Below are positions 24,095 to 31,239 of a stretch of DNA of 32,074 nt, piece by piece. Numbering within the stretch: the first letter of the stretch is position 1; every line of letters begins with the position of its first letter. The position numbers and the translations under genes were made by a program. The notes under the pieces were generated by a model that searched no databases, was not told the DNA's origin, and saw only the letters and a list, made by a program, of their open reading frames with translations. The stretch comes from a virus, in IMG/VR virus record IMGVR_UViG_3300037245_000757, positions 1-32,074 of that record, one strand, 5' to 3'.

Positions 24095-25872
24095 TGGCAA
24101 AAGATTGCTCAGAATTAGCTCAAAGCATAACTGACCTGGCGATGGCGATCGGTGCCGAGTCTGACATCAAGACGCTTGACGATGTTGTTACCAGAATGAA
24201 AACGACCGTGCCGGGCATAACCCGCCAGATAGTCGTCGATTCAATTGTCGAAGCCACTGAGGGCAAGAATCGCCAAACTGATGATCTAATTCAGAAATTG
24301 AACAAAATCAAAGAAGAAGCCCGTCAGGACAAACGCCTACAGCGAAAAGTAACCGAACTTGAAAAGATTCTAAGGGCTGGTGAAACGATCCAGCCGAAAG
24401 CCCGGGGGAAAAAGGCAACTCAGGCTATCGAGAAATTACGATCTATCCGTGACGACCTGAAAAAGAAAATAGCCAAAAGTGAACCTGCGCAGAAAAAGCG
24501 GTTGCAATCTCAAATCGACACGCTCACAAAACGCATCGAGTCCGGCGATATTTTACCGACACCGCGAATCGTCGTAACCCAGAGCAAAGAAGTCGAAAAA
24601 CTGAAATTTAAACGCGACGAGATTCAACGTGAGATACGTCGTCAGATCAGTAATTTAAAACCGAGAAGTATATTTAGCAAGGCTATACAAGATCCTTTCA
24701 ACGCTGCGAGAAATATAATGACAGCATTTGACTTCTCTGCGGTATTTCGCCAAGGTGGTTTTATCGCACTTGGACATCCCGTTCGAGCAATCAAGAGTCT
24801 CGTCCCTATGTTTAAGGCTTTTTCTTCACAGCAAAGGCAGGATAAGATTGCAAGGGACATCAAGGACAGGCCAAACGCTCCATTGTATGCAAAAGCAGGC
24901 CTGTTCTTGGCTCCTACTGATGGAAGTTATCAGCTATCAAAACAAGAAGAAATAATGCAATCAAAGTTGATTAAATCAGCAGAAAAAGCTTTACCTGGCT
25001 TGGCTGGTTCCAATAGAGCATATATAACATTCTTGAACGAACTCAGAGCAGATTCATTTGATATTATGGCTGCCGGACTATCCAAAACAGGAGAAGTGAC
25101 GTTGGATGAAGCTAAGGCAATCGCAAAATATGTAAACGTGGCTACGGGCAGAGGGACTTTGGGTAAGTTTGAAAATGCTGCTGAAGGATTAAATGTGGCG
25201 TTCTTTGCTCCAAGGTACACAGCCAGCCGGTTCCAGTTGCTCGGCGGACTAGTGACTCAACCGATCAAAGCCCTTAGAGGCGACAGGGTGGCGAAGCAAA
25301 TAACGAAAGAATACGCCCGATACCTGATCGGAATGGCTATGGTTTACGCACTGGCGGCATTAACACTTGACGACGATGCGTTTGAATGGGATCCTCGTTC
25401 GCCAGATTTCGGCAAGATAAAGATTGGTAACACCAGGGTTGATGTTCTTTCCGGTATATCGCAAGTTACAGTTTTGTTATCCAGGTTAATATCTGGTAAG
25501 GTTAAATCGTCTGTGACCGGCGAAATAAGTCCGATACGCGGCGAAGATGTTGGATTTGGCAGGCGAACGTCAGCAGGAGTATTAGGTAGTTTTTTAAGGT
25601 ACAAGCTGTCCCCGATGTTCGGCACAACTTTAAATCTACTAACCGGCAAGGACCCTATCGGTGAGCCGTTCGGTCCGGAGGACTTACCGAGAAGCTTACT
25701 TGTACCGCTTTCATTCAGAGAGATATTTGAAACTATGCAGGAACAAGGCATGGCTCGCGGCACAGCAATATCAACACTTGCTATTTTCGGAGCAGGAGTA
25801 CAAACGTATGGATCACAAACGAACGGCAAGAAATCTAAAAGCGACACAATCGAATTCAAAGTAAAAAAATAA
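24094..25872 (+). CDS. large internal virion protein, polyvalent C-terminal-like, 592 aa
   Basis: Residues 1-200 are helical and Lys/Glu/Arg-rich (a continuation of the coiled region of the previous gene). After that comes a domain I recognise from the C-terminal end of large phage polyvalent proteins: VAFFAPRYTASRFQLL near 367-382, a hydrophobic helix YLIGMAMVYALAALTL (about 409-424), DFGKIKIGNTRVDVLSG near 437-453 and KLSPMFGTTLNLLTGKDPIG near 504-523. In other phages these sections form one polypeptide, so this looks like a gene split. Injection with the genome is the inferred role. Confidence 0.6.
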   Translation: MAKDCSELAQSITDLAMAIGAESDIKTLDDVVTRMKTTVPGITRQIVVDSIVEATEGKNRQTDDLIQKLNKIKEEARQDKRLQRKVTELEKILRAGETIQPKARGKKATQAIEKLRSIRDDLKKKIAKSEPAQKKRLQSQIDTLTKRIESGDILPTPRIVVTQSKEVEKLKFKRDEIQREIRRQISNLKPRSIFSKAIQDPFNAARNIMTAFDFSAVFRQGGFIALGHPVRAIKSLVPMFKAFSSQQRQDKIARDIKDRPNAPLYAKAGLFLAPTDGSYQLSKQEEIMQSKLIKSAEKALPGLAGSNRAYITFLNELRADSFDIMAAGLSKTGEVTLDEAKAIAKYVNVATGRGTLGKFENAAEGLNVAFFAPRYTASRFQLLGGLVTQPIKALRGDRVAKQITKEYARYLIGMAMVYALAALTLDDDAFEWDPRSPDFGKIKIGNTRVDVLSGISQVTVLLSRLISGKVKSSVTGEISPIRGEDVGFGRRTSAGVLGSFLRYKLSPMFGTTLNLLTGKDPIGEPFGPEDLPRSLLVPLSFREIFETMQEQGMARGTAISTLAIFGAGVQTYGSQTNGKKSKSDTIEFKVKK

Positions 25873-25883
25873 GGAGCGGCAGC

Positions 25884-26153
25884 ATGGCAAAGGACAAAGT
25901 AAGCAACATCGCATGGATCAGGCTTGGGCTGGCGGTTGTCGTCATCGGTACTGGCATTACAACTGCGTTTGTATTGGCACAGGCTGATATTAAAACAGTC
26001 AAGGCCGAAACGGTAGAACTTAAAGAGGATGGATGCAAACCGTCCGGACAGAATAAGATTGACATCCTTTTGATCCAGAAGGATCTTGAAATAATCCAGA
26101 AAACGCAAGAGGATGGTTTCAAGGCTGTCCTTGAAGCCGTTAATAACCGTTGA
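25884..26153 (+). CDS. small membrane protein with coiled-coil tail, 89 aa
   Basis: A single TM helix at residues 11-33 is followed by a helix with heptads (KIDILLIQKDLEIIQKTQED) to the end. AAGGAGCGG precedes the ATG. It is the last gene before the terminator at 26177, a position where phages often place lysis genes. The layout resembles XhlA-type or i-spanin proteins, but no endolysin is visible nearby. Confidence 0.55.
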   Translation: MAKDKVSNIAWIRLGLAVVVIGTGITTAFVLAQADIKTVKAETVELKEDGCKPSGQNKIDILLIQKDLEIIQKTQEDGFKAVLEAVNNR

Positions 26154-26176
26154 ACTCATCTTATCTTCCTACGAGG

Positions 26177-26211
26177 GATGGCCGGCATACGCACCGGCTG
26201 TCTTTTTTTTT
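26177..26211 (+). terminator. rho-independent terminator closing the virion module
   Basis: GCCGG at 26181-26185 pairs with CCGGC at 26194-26198, extended outward by four more pairs including G-U. The stem is followed by nine T residues (26203-26211). Confidence 0.9.
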
Positions 26212-26323
26212 CATTAATAAATTCTTAACAACTCCGTACCACGTATCATACACGTAACCTTTTCATTTACATCCTCTTAACATTTGAAAATGTGAAAATA
26301 AATCCGATTTTTTACTGGACAAA
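26212..26323 (+). promoter_or_regulatory. AT-rich control region with palindrome and direct repeat
   Basis: This non-coding DNA lies between the terminator and the structured leader. CACGTA occurs twice, five bases apart (near 26239-26255). A perfect ACATTT-GA-AAATGT palindrome sits at 26280-26293, the size of a repressor operator. Promoters for the downstream module should lie here, but no convincing -35/-10 pair was found. It could also be a replication origin; this is undecided. Confidence 0.35.
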
Positions 26324-26484
26324 CGGCAGCGGATAGCCGACAATGTTTTTATGAATACGACGGCAATCAAATTCACAGAAACAAACACCCGCAGCCAAAG
26401 ACTTTTCAGGCTTGCCGGATCATCCCCCGATTGCCGTCGAGAGTATGTAGAAGGTAAGCCTGAAATTTTTGGAAAGGAAATGAA
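26324..26484 (+). promoter_or_regulatory. structured 5' leader with interleaved inverted repeats (pseudoknot candidate)
   Basis: Arm A CGACGGCAATC (26358-26368) is the exact complement of GATTGCCGTCG (26429-26439). Arm B TTTCAGGCTTGCC (26404-26416) pairs with GGTAAGCCTGAAA (26453-26465) with one G-U. The arms interleave as A-B-A'-B', giving pseudoknot topology. It ends five bases before the GGAAAGGA ribosome binding site (26471-26478) of the gene at 26485. A small CGGC/GCCG hairpin (26324-26339) lies upstream. This may be a translational switch or protein-binding leader. Confidence 0.5.
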
Positions 26485-26488
26485 ATGA
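26351..26488 (+). CDS. possible 45-aa leader ORF overlapping the structured leader
   Basis: An ATG at 26351 opens a 45-codon frame ending in an ATGA overlap with the gene at 26485. No ribosome binding site is visible and most of the frame lies within the pseudoknot arms. If translated, ribosomes would melt the structure and expose the downstream start, as in leader-peptide control. It may equally be a chance frame. Confidence 0.25.
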   Translation: MNTTAIKFTETNTRSQRLFRLAGSSPDCRREYVEGKPEIFGKEMK

Positions 26489-27036
26489 ACGCAGAACTAA
26501 TGAACGCAAAACTAATTGAAGCGGCACAGAAGAACGAGAAGTCGTTTGGGTTGATGAGTGCGGAGTTGCAGGAAGCGATGCTGGATGATATGCATAGATG
26601 TGGCAATTTAAAAAATTATGAAGTCTATTGCTGGCTTTATGGTAAAAAAGGTTGGCACCAATCCATGCATTACCCTGATTCAGGTAAACCCGTCCGCGGA
26701 AAGTATGACGTGTTCCCCTACCGCCTCCGCCCCGACTACAAGCCAGAGAGCGGGATAGTGGAGTGTGAGATATTAACATTCAGAGTAGGGGCTAAATTTC
26801 ACGAACATGGTTATGTGTGGGACGGATTGAAATGTGTGATAAATGTAATCCCTGACGGCTACGAACGAGAGGGCTTTAAGTTTGAGGATGAAAGAAAAAG
26901 CGTGACCGCTTTTCCCGTGATTTATATGGTCGAAGGCCACGAACTTCCATTTTACGGCGTCAACTCATCTGACTTTGATAAAACCACTATCCTCCACGCA
27001 ACCCACATACTATTCAGAAAGTTAAATGATGAATAA
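26485..27036 (+). CDS. hypothetical protein, 183 aa
   Basis: The start follows GGAAAGGA with good spacing. Helical at the front (about 1-40), it then has a mixed region with tryptophans and HQSMHYPDSGKPVRGKYDVFPYR (patterned near 56-78) and several histidines. It ends with a helical ILHATHILFRKLNDE. No family recognised. It is the first gene of the third module, directly behind the structured leader, and so probably under its control. Confidence 0.65.
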   Translation: MNAELMNAKLIEAAQKNEKSFGLMSAELQEAMLDDMHRCGNLKNYEVYCWLYGKKGWHQSMHYPDSGKPVRGKYDVFPYRLRPDYKPESGIVECEILTFRVGAKFHEHGYVWDGLKCVINVIPDGYEREGFKFEDERKSVTAFPVIYMVEGHELPFYGVNSSDFDKTTILHATHILFRKLNDE

Positions 27037-27322
27037 ACACGACCACAACGAACTCCACACGCTCGCCGACGACGAAGCTGATATACAGGAAGCCGAAGCG
27101 AGTAAAACAAAGTGTAACGGATGCTGTACGCTCACGGAGGAGCTTTTTGAGTGTCGTATATGCAGCGAAAGCTTTTGTAATGGTGAAGATTGCATGGCAA
27201 TTAACTATAAAAATACAGACTTGAATCTGTGTACTTGTTGTCAGGAAGAATCAAATATAATTATTGACCGGCTGGTTGAACGAATTGAAGATTTAGACTA
27301 TCAAATTCGGAATTTACAATAA
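27026..27322 (+). CDS. small zinc-finger-like protein, 98 aa
   Basis: Nine or more cysteines in residues 30-72 (KCNGCC, FECRIC, SFCNGEDC, LCTCC) are arranged as in treble-clef/RING-like double zinc sites. An acidic N-terminus and a helical end (RLVERIEDLDYQIRNL) flank them. ATG codons at 27026 and 27029 are both possible; the first overlaps the previous gene by 11 bases. Small zinc proteins like this often bind host transcription or ubiquitin-like factors, but no specific role can be claimed. Confidence 0.6.
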   Translation: MMNKHDHNELHTLADDEADIQEAEASKTKCNGCCTLTEELFECRICSESFCNGEDCMAINYKNTDLNLCTCCQEESNIIIDRLVERIEDLDYQIRNLQ

Positions 27323-27338
27323 GAAAAGGAATAGTATT

Positions 27339-27803
27339 ATGGAGAACGAAATATTTGAAGTTGACATAGAGTGCCAAAGTTGCGGCGGAACGGGTCTTTA
27401 CGTAGGAATGGCCGAAAGAGACGGGGCGGCAGTTGTTTGTTGCCGTTGCAAAGGGTCTGGTAAATTCCACCACAAGTTTACATACACACCTTTCGTTAGT
27501 CGTGTAAAAAGAAAAGACGTTCGGCGTGTTTTCGGGAATGGATGCGGCTATGTTCACTCTGCTGATAATGTTGTCATGGAAGATAAAACTCAGATTAACT
27601 TTACACAGGCAGGTGCATCCTACGATGAATGGCTAAACGGCAAAAAACCTATTCCGCTTAAAACTTTATATTGTCCGTTACAGTGGTCAAGCCAGCGATG
27701 GAGTCATAAAGGCTGCCCGAACATCGGCTGTATTACATCATGCCCTAGTAGATGTAATATGGATAAATGTTGGAAATTATATGATGAAGAAAATAAGGAA
27801 TAG
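27339..27803 (+). CDS. DnaJ-type zinc-finger protein, 154 aa
   Basis: CQSCGGTG (residues 12-19) and CRCKGSG (35-41) are two CxxCxGxG half-sites as in the DnaJ cysteine-rich domain. There is no J domain. A second cysteine cluster near the end (GCPNIGC, SCPSRC, MDKC) may bind another zinc. AAAAGGAA precedes the ATG. The start region is nearly identical to that of the next gene (22 bases, one mismatch). It ends in TAG. Confidence 0.65.
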   Translation: MENEIFEVDIECQSCGGTGLYVGMAERDGAAVVCCRCKGSGKFHHKFTYTPFVSRVKRKDVRRVFGNGCGYVHSADNVVMEDKTQINFTQAGASYDEWLNGKKPIPLKTLYCPLQWSSQRWSHKGCPNIGCITSCPSRCNMDKCWKLYDEENKE

Positions 27804-27807
27804 TATC

Positions 27808-28371
27808 ATGGAGAACAAAGAAAATAACACAGACGACATGTACGACGACAGCGAAGCATCCTTTGACCTGAAGGCAGCAACGATCCTCGCCGAACATATC
27901 GCTCTTGAGACTGACGAAGTGTCGGAACTCAAAGCAGAGCATACCAGACGAACAGAGGAGCTTAAACAGGCTCGTATCGCTCTGTATGATTTACAGAAAG
28001 CTGCGGGGATGACGAAGTTTACCACCGAGAGCGGGCTGTCACCGTCACTGAACCTGAAAACAAGGTACGCAAGGAACGCTTCGGTGTCTGAGGAAACCCT
28101 GTTCGGGTTCCTTGAGGATAACAAGCTTGGCGATATTATCAAGCGTACTGTCAATTATAACACGCTCAATAGCACGATGAACGAATATGTTAAAATGGGC
28201 GGCGAGATACCTTTAACGGACGAGGATATGAGCATACCTATGCCTGAGGGCGACGACTATACTTACTCGAAAGAAGAACGTCCCATCATCACATCATGGG
28301 AAGAAAAAGGAATCCGCATGAATGGCAAGAGCAAGTTTGTTGCGGCGTTTAAAGCCGAAAAGGGGGTGTGA
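27808..28371 (+). CDS. conserved phage hypothetical protein, 187 aa
   Basis: The start at 27808 is chosen because AAGGAA precedes it and the same start region occurs at 27339; an earlier ATG at 27781 lies inside the previous gene. Two helices (about 17-70) with ELKAEHTRRTEELKQARIALYD form a coiled coil. A beta turn (TTESGLSPSLNLKTRY) and a helix-rich end follow, with DNKLGDIIKRTVNYNTLNSTMNEY. This 'coiled coil, beta, GLxDlIKRTVN' order recurs in phage genomes near recombination genes. Role unknown. Confidence 0.65.
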   Translation: MENKENNTDDMYDDSEASFDLKAATILAEHIALETDEVSELKAEHTRRTEELKQARIALYDLQKAAGMTKFTTESGLSPSLNLKTRYARNASVSEETLFGFLEDNKLGDIIKRTVNYNTLNSTMNEYVKMGGEIPLTDEDMSIPMPEGDDYTYSKEERPIITSWEEKGIRMNGKSKFVAAFKAEKGV

Positions 28372-28373
28372 TT

Positions 28374-28718
28374 GTGGGTTGGGACGCATTTGCAGAAACA
28401 AAAACGGGAAAAACTATAAAAAGTGCTAAAATCAAAAAAGCATTTAGTGATGCAAGCGATCAGCTATGCTTGCTTGTTGGATGCGATGGTTTTTTGAGTC
28501 ACTGTGCATTAGATTGCTCTGGTGCAGGTGCCGCCTTAAAGGAAGCAACTGGATTTGGAGTTTACGATGAGGCGGGTTGGTCTGCCGAAAAAGTTCAATT
28601 AGCAAAGGCAAAGGCTTCGTGGGAAGAAGTCGAAGGGTGTTTGAGTTTGATCGCATCCGCTAAAGTATTCTTGGATTTATGTGCAAAGCACAATCTGAGC
28701 ATATATTTCAGTTGGTAA
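28374..28718 (+). CDS. conserved phage hypothetical protein, 114 aa, GTG start
   Basis: The GTG at 28374 has GGGGG at 28363-28367 at suitable distance; a GTG at 28368 would add two residues. It has GWDAFAETKTG at the start, ATGFGVYDEAGWSAEKV in the middle, and ends AKVFLDLCAKHNLSIYFSW. The 'YDExGWSxExV ... SAKxFLxxCAxxxLxIxFSW' pattern seems conserved among phage proteins of unknown role. It is followed by a structured leader before the next gene. Confidence 0.65.
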   Translation: MGWDAFAETKTGKTIKSAKIKKAFSDASDQLCLLVGCDGFLSHCALDCSGAGAALKEATGFGVYDEAGWSAEKVQLAKAKASWEEVEGCLSLIASAKVFLDLCAKHNLSIYFSW

Positions 28719-28726
28719 CACCGGAG

Positions 28727-28783
28727 CTTCTGCGGTTTAGAAATACAGAAGTCAAAGAAACTAAGAACTGAAAGGGTAATATC
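28727..28783 (+). promoter_or_regulatory. hairpin leader motif, copy 1
   Basis: CTTCTG (28727-28732) pairs with CAGAAG (28746-28751) around a loop beginning CGGT and ending GAAATA. It is followed by CAAAGAAACTAAGA (28753-28766) and then the GTG start at 28784. A second copy with different but still complementary stem bases precedes 30098. This is a candidate cis-regulatory RNA or protein-binding site. Confidence 0.55.
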
Positions 28784-29833
28784 GTGGAAACAGAAAACAA
28801 ATTAGTAGAGATCAATACTGAAACCTCAAAGCTGGTTGCTTTCGATCCTATCAGATTGGAACTTGCAAAAGTTAAAAAGGCGAACGCCGAGCGTGTATTT
28901 GATTATGAGACGCCAGCGGGCGAGAAAGATGCTCGCAGTTGGGTACACAAGCTCCGCGGGACGAAATCGAAGATCAACGAGATACACAAAACCACAAAAC
29001 AGAAAGCACTTGCAGCTTGCCAGTTGGTTGACTCTGAGCGAAATGAGTGTATCGCCACCATCGAAGAAATGATCGATGTTCACATGAAGCCGATCAACGT
29101 CATAGCCGATCGCATCAAAGCCGAAGAACAGGCAAAGGTCGATGCTATACAGGCAGCAAAGGAAAAAGCCGAAGCGGTAAGGCTGGCTGACATCAAGGCA
29201 CAGGAAGAAGAAAACGAGCGTAAGGCGAAAGAACTGGCTAAGATGCAAGCGGATATCGAGGCAGAGCAAAAAGCAAAGCAGGAAGCGATCGACGAAGCTA
29301 TCAGGAAACAGGAACTCGCAGAAAAGGCTATTGCGGAAGCTGCCGAAAAGATCGAACAGGCAGAAAAAGAAGCGGCTGAAATAGTTTCTGCCGCCAGAGC
29401 GGTTGCAAAAAAGGCAGAACAGGAAAAGGCCACTGCTGTCCAGTTTGCAAAGGAAACCGCCGAAGCATCTAAGCAGCAGGAAGCCGAGCGTGTTCAGCGT
29501 GAAGCTAACATCAAACTCCAGGCCGAAAAGGATGCTCGCGAAAAGGCCGAAAAGAAAGAAGCTGAACACAAGCAGGATCTTATCGATGCGGCTGCAAAGG
29601 CAGAGGTCGAAGAAAGAGCAAAGGCCGAAGCTGAAAAGGAAGAAGCTAAACGTGTTGAGCGTGAAGCTGCTGAAAAGGAAGCGAAGCGGGTTGCTGATGA
29701 GAAGCATCGGGAAAAAGTTGAGAATGTCATCGAAAAAGCCATTAACGATATAATTGGGGATGACCTCATTGCTCGCAACCTTGTTATCGCTATCGTCAAC
29801 GGCGAAATCCCGCACGTAACAATCAATTACTAA
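28784..29833 (+). CDS. long coiled-coil phage protein, 349 aa, GTG start
   Basis: The start is GTG with AAGGGTAAT upstream, behind hairpin leader copy 1. Residues 25-110 have the pattern VFDYETPAGEKDARSWVHKLRGTKSKI and a helix with SERNECIATIEEMID, familiar from phage proteins next to recombination genes. Residues 110-310 are an almost uninterrupted Ala/Glu/Lys/Gln coiled coil (dimeric or trimeric rod). A short folded end (IGDDLIARNLVIAIVNG) follows. The role is not established; a nuclease-inhibitor or recombination-accessory role is a guess from neighbours. Confidence 0.65.
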   Translation: METENKLVEINTETSKLVAFDPIRLELAKVKKANAERVFDYETPAGEKDARSWVHKLRGTKSKINEIHKTTKQKALAACQLVDSERNECIATIEEMIDVHMKPINVIADRIKAEEQAKVDAIQAAKEKAEAVRLADIKAQEEENERKAKELAKMQADIEAEQKAKQEAIDEAIRKQELAEKAIAEAAEKIEQAEKEAAEIVSAARAVAKKAEQEKATAVQFAKETAEASKQQEAERVQREANIKLQAEKDAREKAEKKEAEHKQDLIDAAAKAEVEERAKAEAEKEEAKRVEREAAEKEAKRVADEKHREKVENVIEKAINDIIGDDLIARNLVIAIVNGEIPHVTINY

Positions 29834-29847
29834 GGAAGGCGGTTATT

Positions 29848-30024
29848 ATGGAAGCGATTGTATTGCTCATCATTGTTTTCGTTATTGGACTACTCGTTGG
29901 ATGGTATACAGGTGGAGTCTACATCTACCGTGCCCTGAGAACAGAAGCGAGGACTGGTATTATAAGCTTCAACGAAGAACATTACCGAACCAATAAAGTG
30001 CAAAAGATTACACAGTATACATAA
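29848..30024 (+). CDS. small single-pass membrane protein, 58 aa
   Basis: The ATG at 29848 follows AAGGAAGGCGG. The N-terminal hydrophobic helix (IVLLIIVFVIGLLVGW, residues 4-19) is followed by a basic, then polar 35-residue tail. The gene is intact, well spaced, and lies between the two hairpin leader copies. Function unknown. Confidence 0.6.
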   Translation: MEAIVLLIIVFVIGLLVGWYTGGVYIYRALRTEARTGIISFNEEHYRTNKVQKITQYT

Positions 30025-30032
30025 CCCCGTAA

Positions 30033-30097
30033 CTCCGCCGGTATGAATAGCGGAGGCAAAGAAACTAAGAGTCTAAGAAACTGAAAGAAGGTGTCAA
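30033..30097 (+). promoter_or_regulatory. hairpin leader motif, copy 2
   Basis: CTCCGC (30033-30038) pairs with GCGGAG (30050-30055) around a loop starting CGGT and ending GAATA. CAAAGAAACTAAGA (30057-30070) follows and is identical to the copy at 28753. The GTG start of the next gene is at 30098. Three of six stem pairs differ from copy 1 and all are compensated. Confidence 0.55.
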
Positions 30098-31000
30098 GTG
30101 ACAGAAGAAGAAGAAAAAGCCCAAGAACTGGCGAAAGATGACGTGGCCGAAAAAAAGGTCGATGAAGCACTGGCGAAAAAGCCAGAAACCGAAAACGCAT
30201 TGGCGTTGAGCGATGCAGAGCAAGACGATATATTCGGATCGTCCACGCTGGACAAATCGACGCCGTTATACCTCAAGCATTACAAGATCGTTAAGGATTC
30301 GGCTGAGTTTGAGGTCGGTCCCGACGAACGAGTAAAGAAGCTTGTTGGTCATGTTTTATACAAACACTGTTCAAGCAAATTCTTTAAAGGTAAATTCAAT
30401 CCATCTGAGCCGTCACCTCCAGACTGTTATTCGACTAATGGCGTCAAACCTGATGGTGGTGAAGATGTTCAATGTACCGGTATATGTGTTCAGTGCGAAA
30501 AGGACAAATACGGATCCGGTGACAACGAAAAAAGCAAGGCGTGTAAGAATTACATCCAATTATTGTTTTTACCAGATGGAGCTTTTATTCCGGTAACGAT
30601 ATCGGCGTCGGCTGCATCTTTAGGCAAAAACAGTGACTTGCAAAAGTGGCTTGATGGTGTGGTAAATGAAGTATCGACGGCGTACAATAAAATCGGCAAG
30701 AAGAATAATGCAGGCGAGCCGATCGTCGATTTCTGGTGGGCTAAAGTCGAGATTACTCTCGTGAAAAAGACTTTTTCCAATGGTGAAGCCAGTGCTGTTG
30801 TCATTAAAACACTTGGTATTCTCCTGCCTGATAGCGATGAGAATATGGTGAAAATTCGATCAATACATTCAAAAAAGAAAACTTTCACCGAAGTTTACAA
30901 CAAAGAGCTTCGTACCTTTATCGAAGGCGAAGCCGACGAAGCACCCGCCGAGACAGAACCAGAAGGCGGCTATGACGATGAAGAAGAAATCCCTGTATAG
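30098..31000 (+). CDS. candidate phage ssDNA-binding-type protein, 300 aa, GTG start
   Basis: An acidic helical N-terminus (residues 1-50) precedes a folded core. The core has CTGICVQCEKDKYGSGDNEKS-type zinc cysteines (patterned near 128-145) followed by KACKNYIQLLFLPDGAFIPVTIS (split near 148-170). It then has helical VVNEVSTAYNK and beta FWWAKVEITLVKK. The C-terminus is a strongly acidic tail (EADEAPAETEPEGG, DDEEEIPV), as in many single-strand DNA-binding proteins. The 'GKACKN...LF/L' core recurs in phage proteins near recombination genes. GTG start with AAGGTG upstream. Confidence 0.5.
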   Translation: MTEEEEKAQELAKDDVAEKKVDEALAKKPETENALALSDAEQDDIFGSSTLDKSTPLYLKHYKIVKDSAEFEVGPDERVKKLVGHVLYKHCSSKFFKGKFNPSEPSPPDCYSTNGVKPDGGEDVQCTGICVQCEKDKYGSGDNEKSKACKNYIQLLFLPDGAFIPVTISASAASLGKNSDLQKWLDGVVNEVSTAYNKIGKKNNAGEPIVDFWWAKVEITLVKKTFSNGEASAVVIKTLGILLPDSDENMVKIRSIHSKKKTFTEVYNKELRTFIEGEADEAPAETEPEGGYDDEEEIPV

Positions 31001-31008
31001 CAGGGATT
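30988..31008 (+). other. 8-bp hairpin spanning a stop codon
   Basis: AATCCCTG (30988-30995) pairs perfectly with CAGGGATT (31001-31008); the loop is TATAG, which contains the TAG stop of the preceding gene. No T-run follows. Its second arm overlaps GGATTA (31004-31009), which can instead pair with TAATCC at 31047-31052, so two folds compete. Confidence 0.5.
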
Positions 31009-31091
31009 ATGCGACTGGTGTCGGGCTGGCCCTTATCTTTGCTGGGTAATCCGAAACGGCTCGGCACCATGCTCTTATAAAATTGAATATA

Positions 31092-31233
31092 TGGGACAGT
31101 GGCACGGATGAACGAACAGGGTGCCGTTCATGGCAACTTAACATTGACGTAAGCAAATACGTCGGTGGCACTTTGCCGCAGCCCTTGCAAGGCTGAAAAG
31201 TATTGTCCGCGGCTTGGAACCCGCACTGTCCCA
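31092..31233 (+). ncRNA. ~140-nt RNA domain closed by a perfect 10-bp helix
   Basis: TGGGACAGTG (31092-31101) pairs with CACTGTCCCA (31224-31233). Inside are hairpins ATGAACG/CGTTCAT (31108/31125), GACGT/ACGTC (31146/31159) and CAGCC/GGCTG (31179/31191). It ends six bases before the tRNA. No known RNA family is recognised. Confidence 0.45.
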
Positions 31234-31239
31234 CCTTAC

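Noticed and set aside
25344-26159. 271-aa reverse-strand frame across the ejection gene and small membrane gene
   Set aside because: It spans two well-supported forward genes, lacks a ribosome binding site and has no recognisable domain.
26358-26465. Self-splicing group I intron or known small ribozyme
   Set aside because: The GCAGCC segment resembles a group I core element, but the other conserved core segments are absent and the order is wrong; no hammerhead core was found.
28826-29815. 329-aa reverse-strand reading frame opposite the coiled-coil gene
   Set aside because: It is a Phe/Leu/Cys-rich shadow of the Lys/Glu/Ala-rich forward gene, which has a proper start and ribosome binding site.
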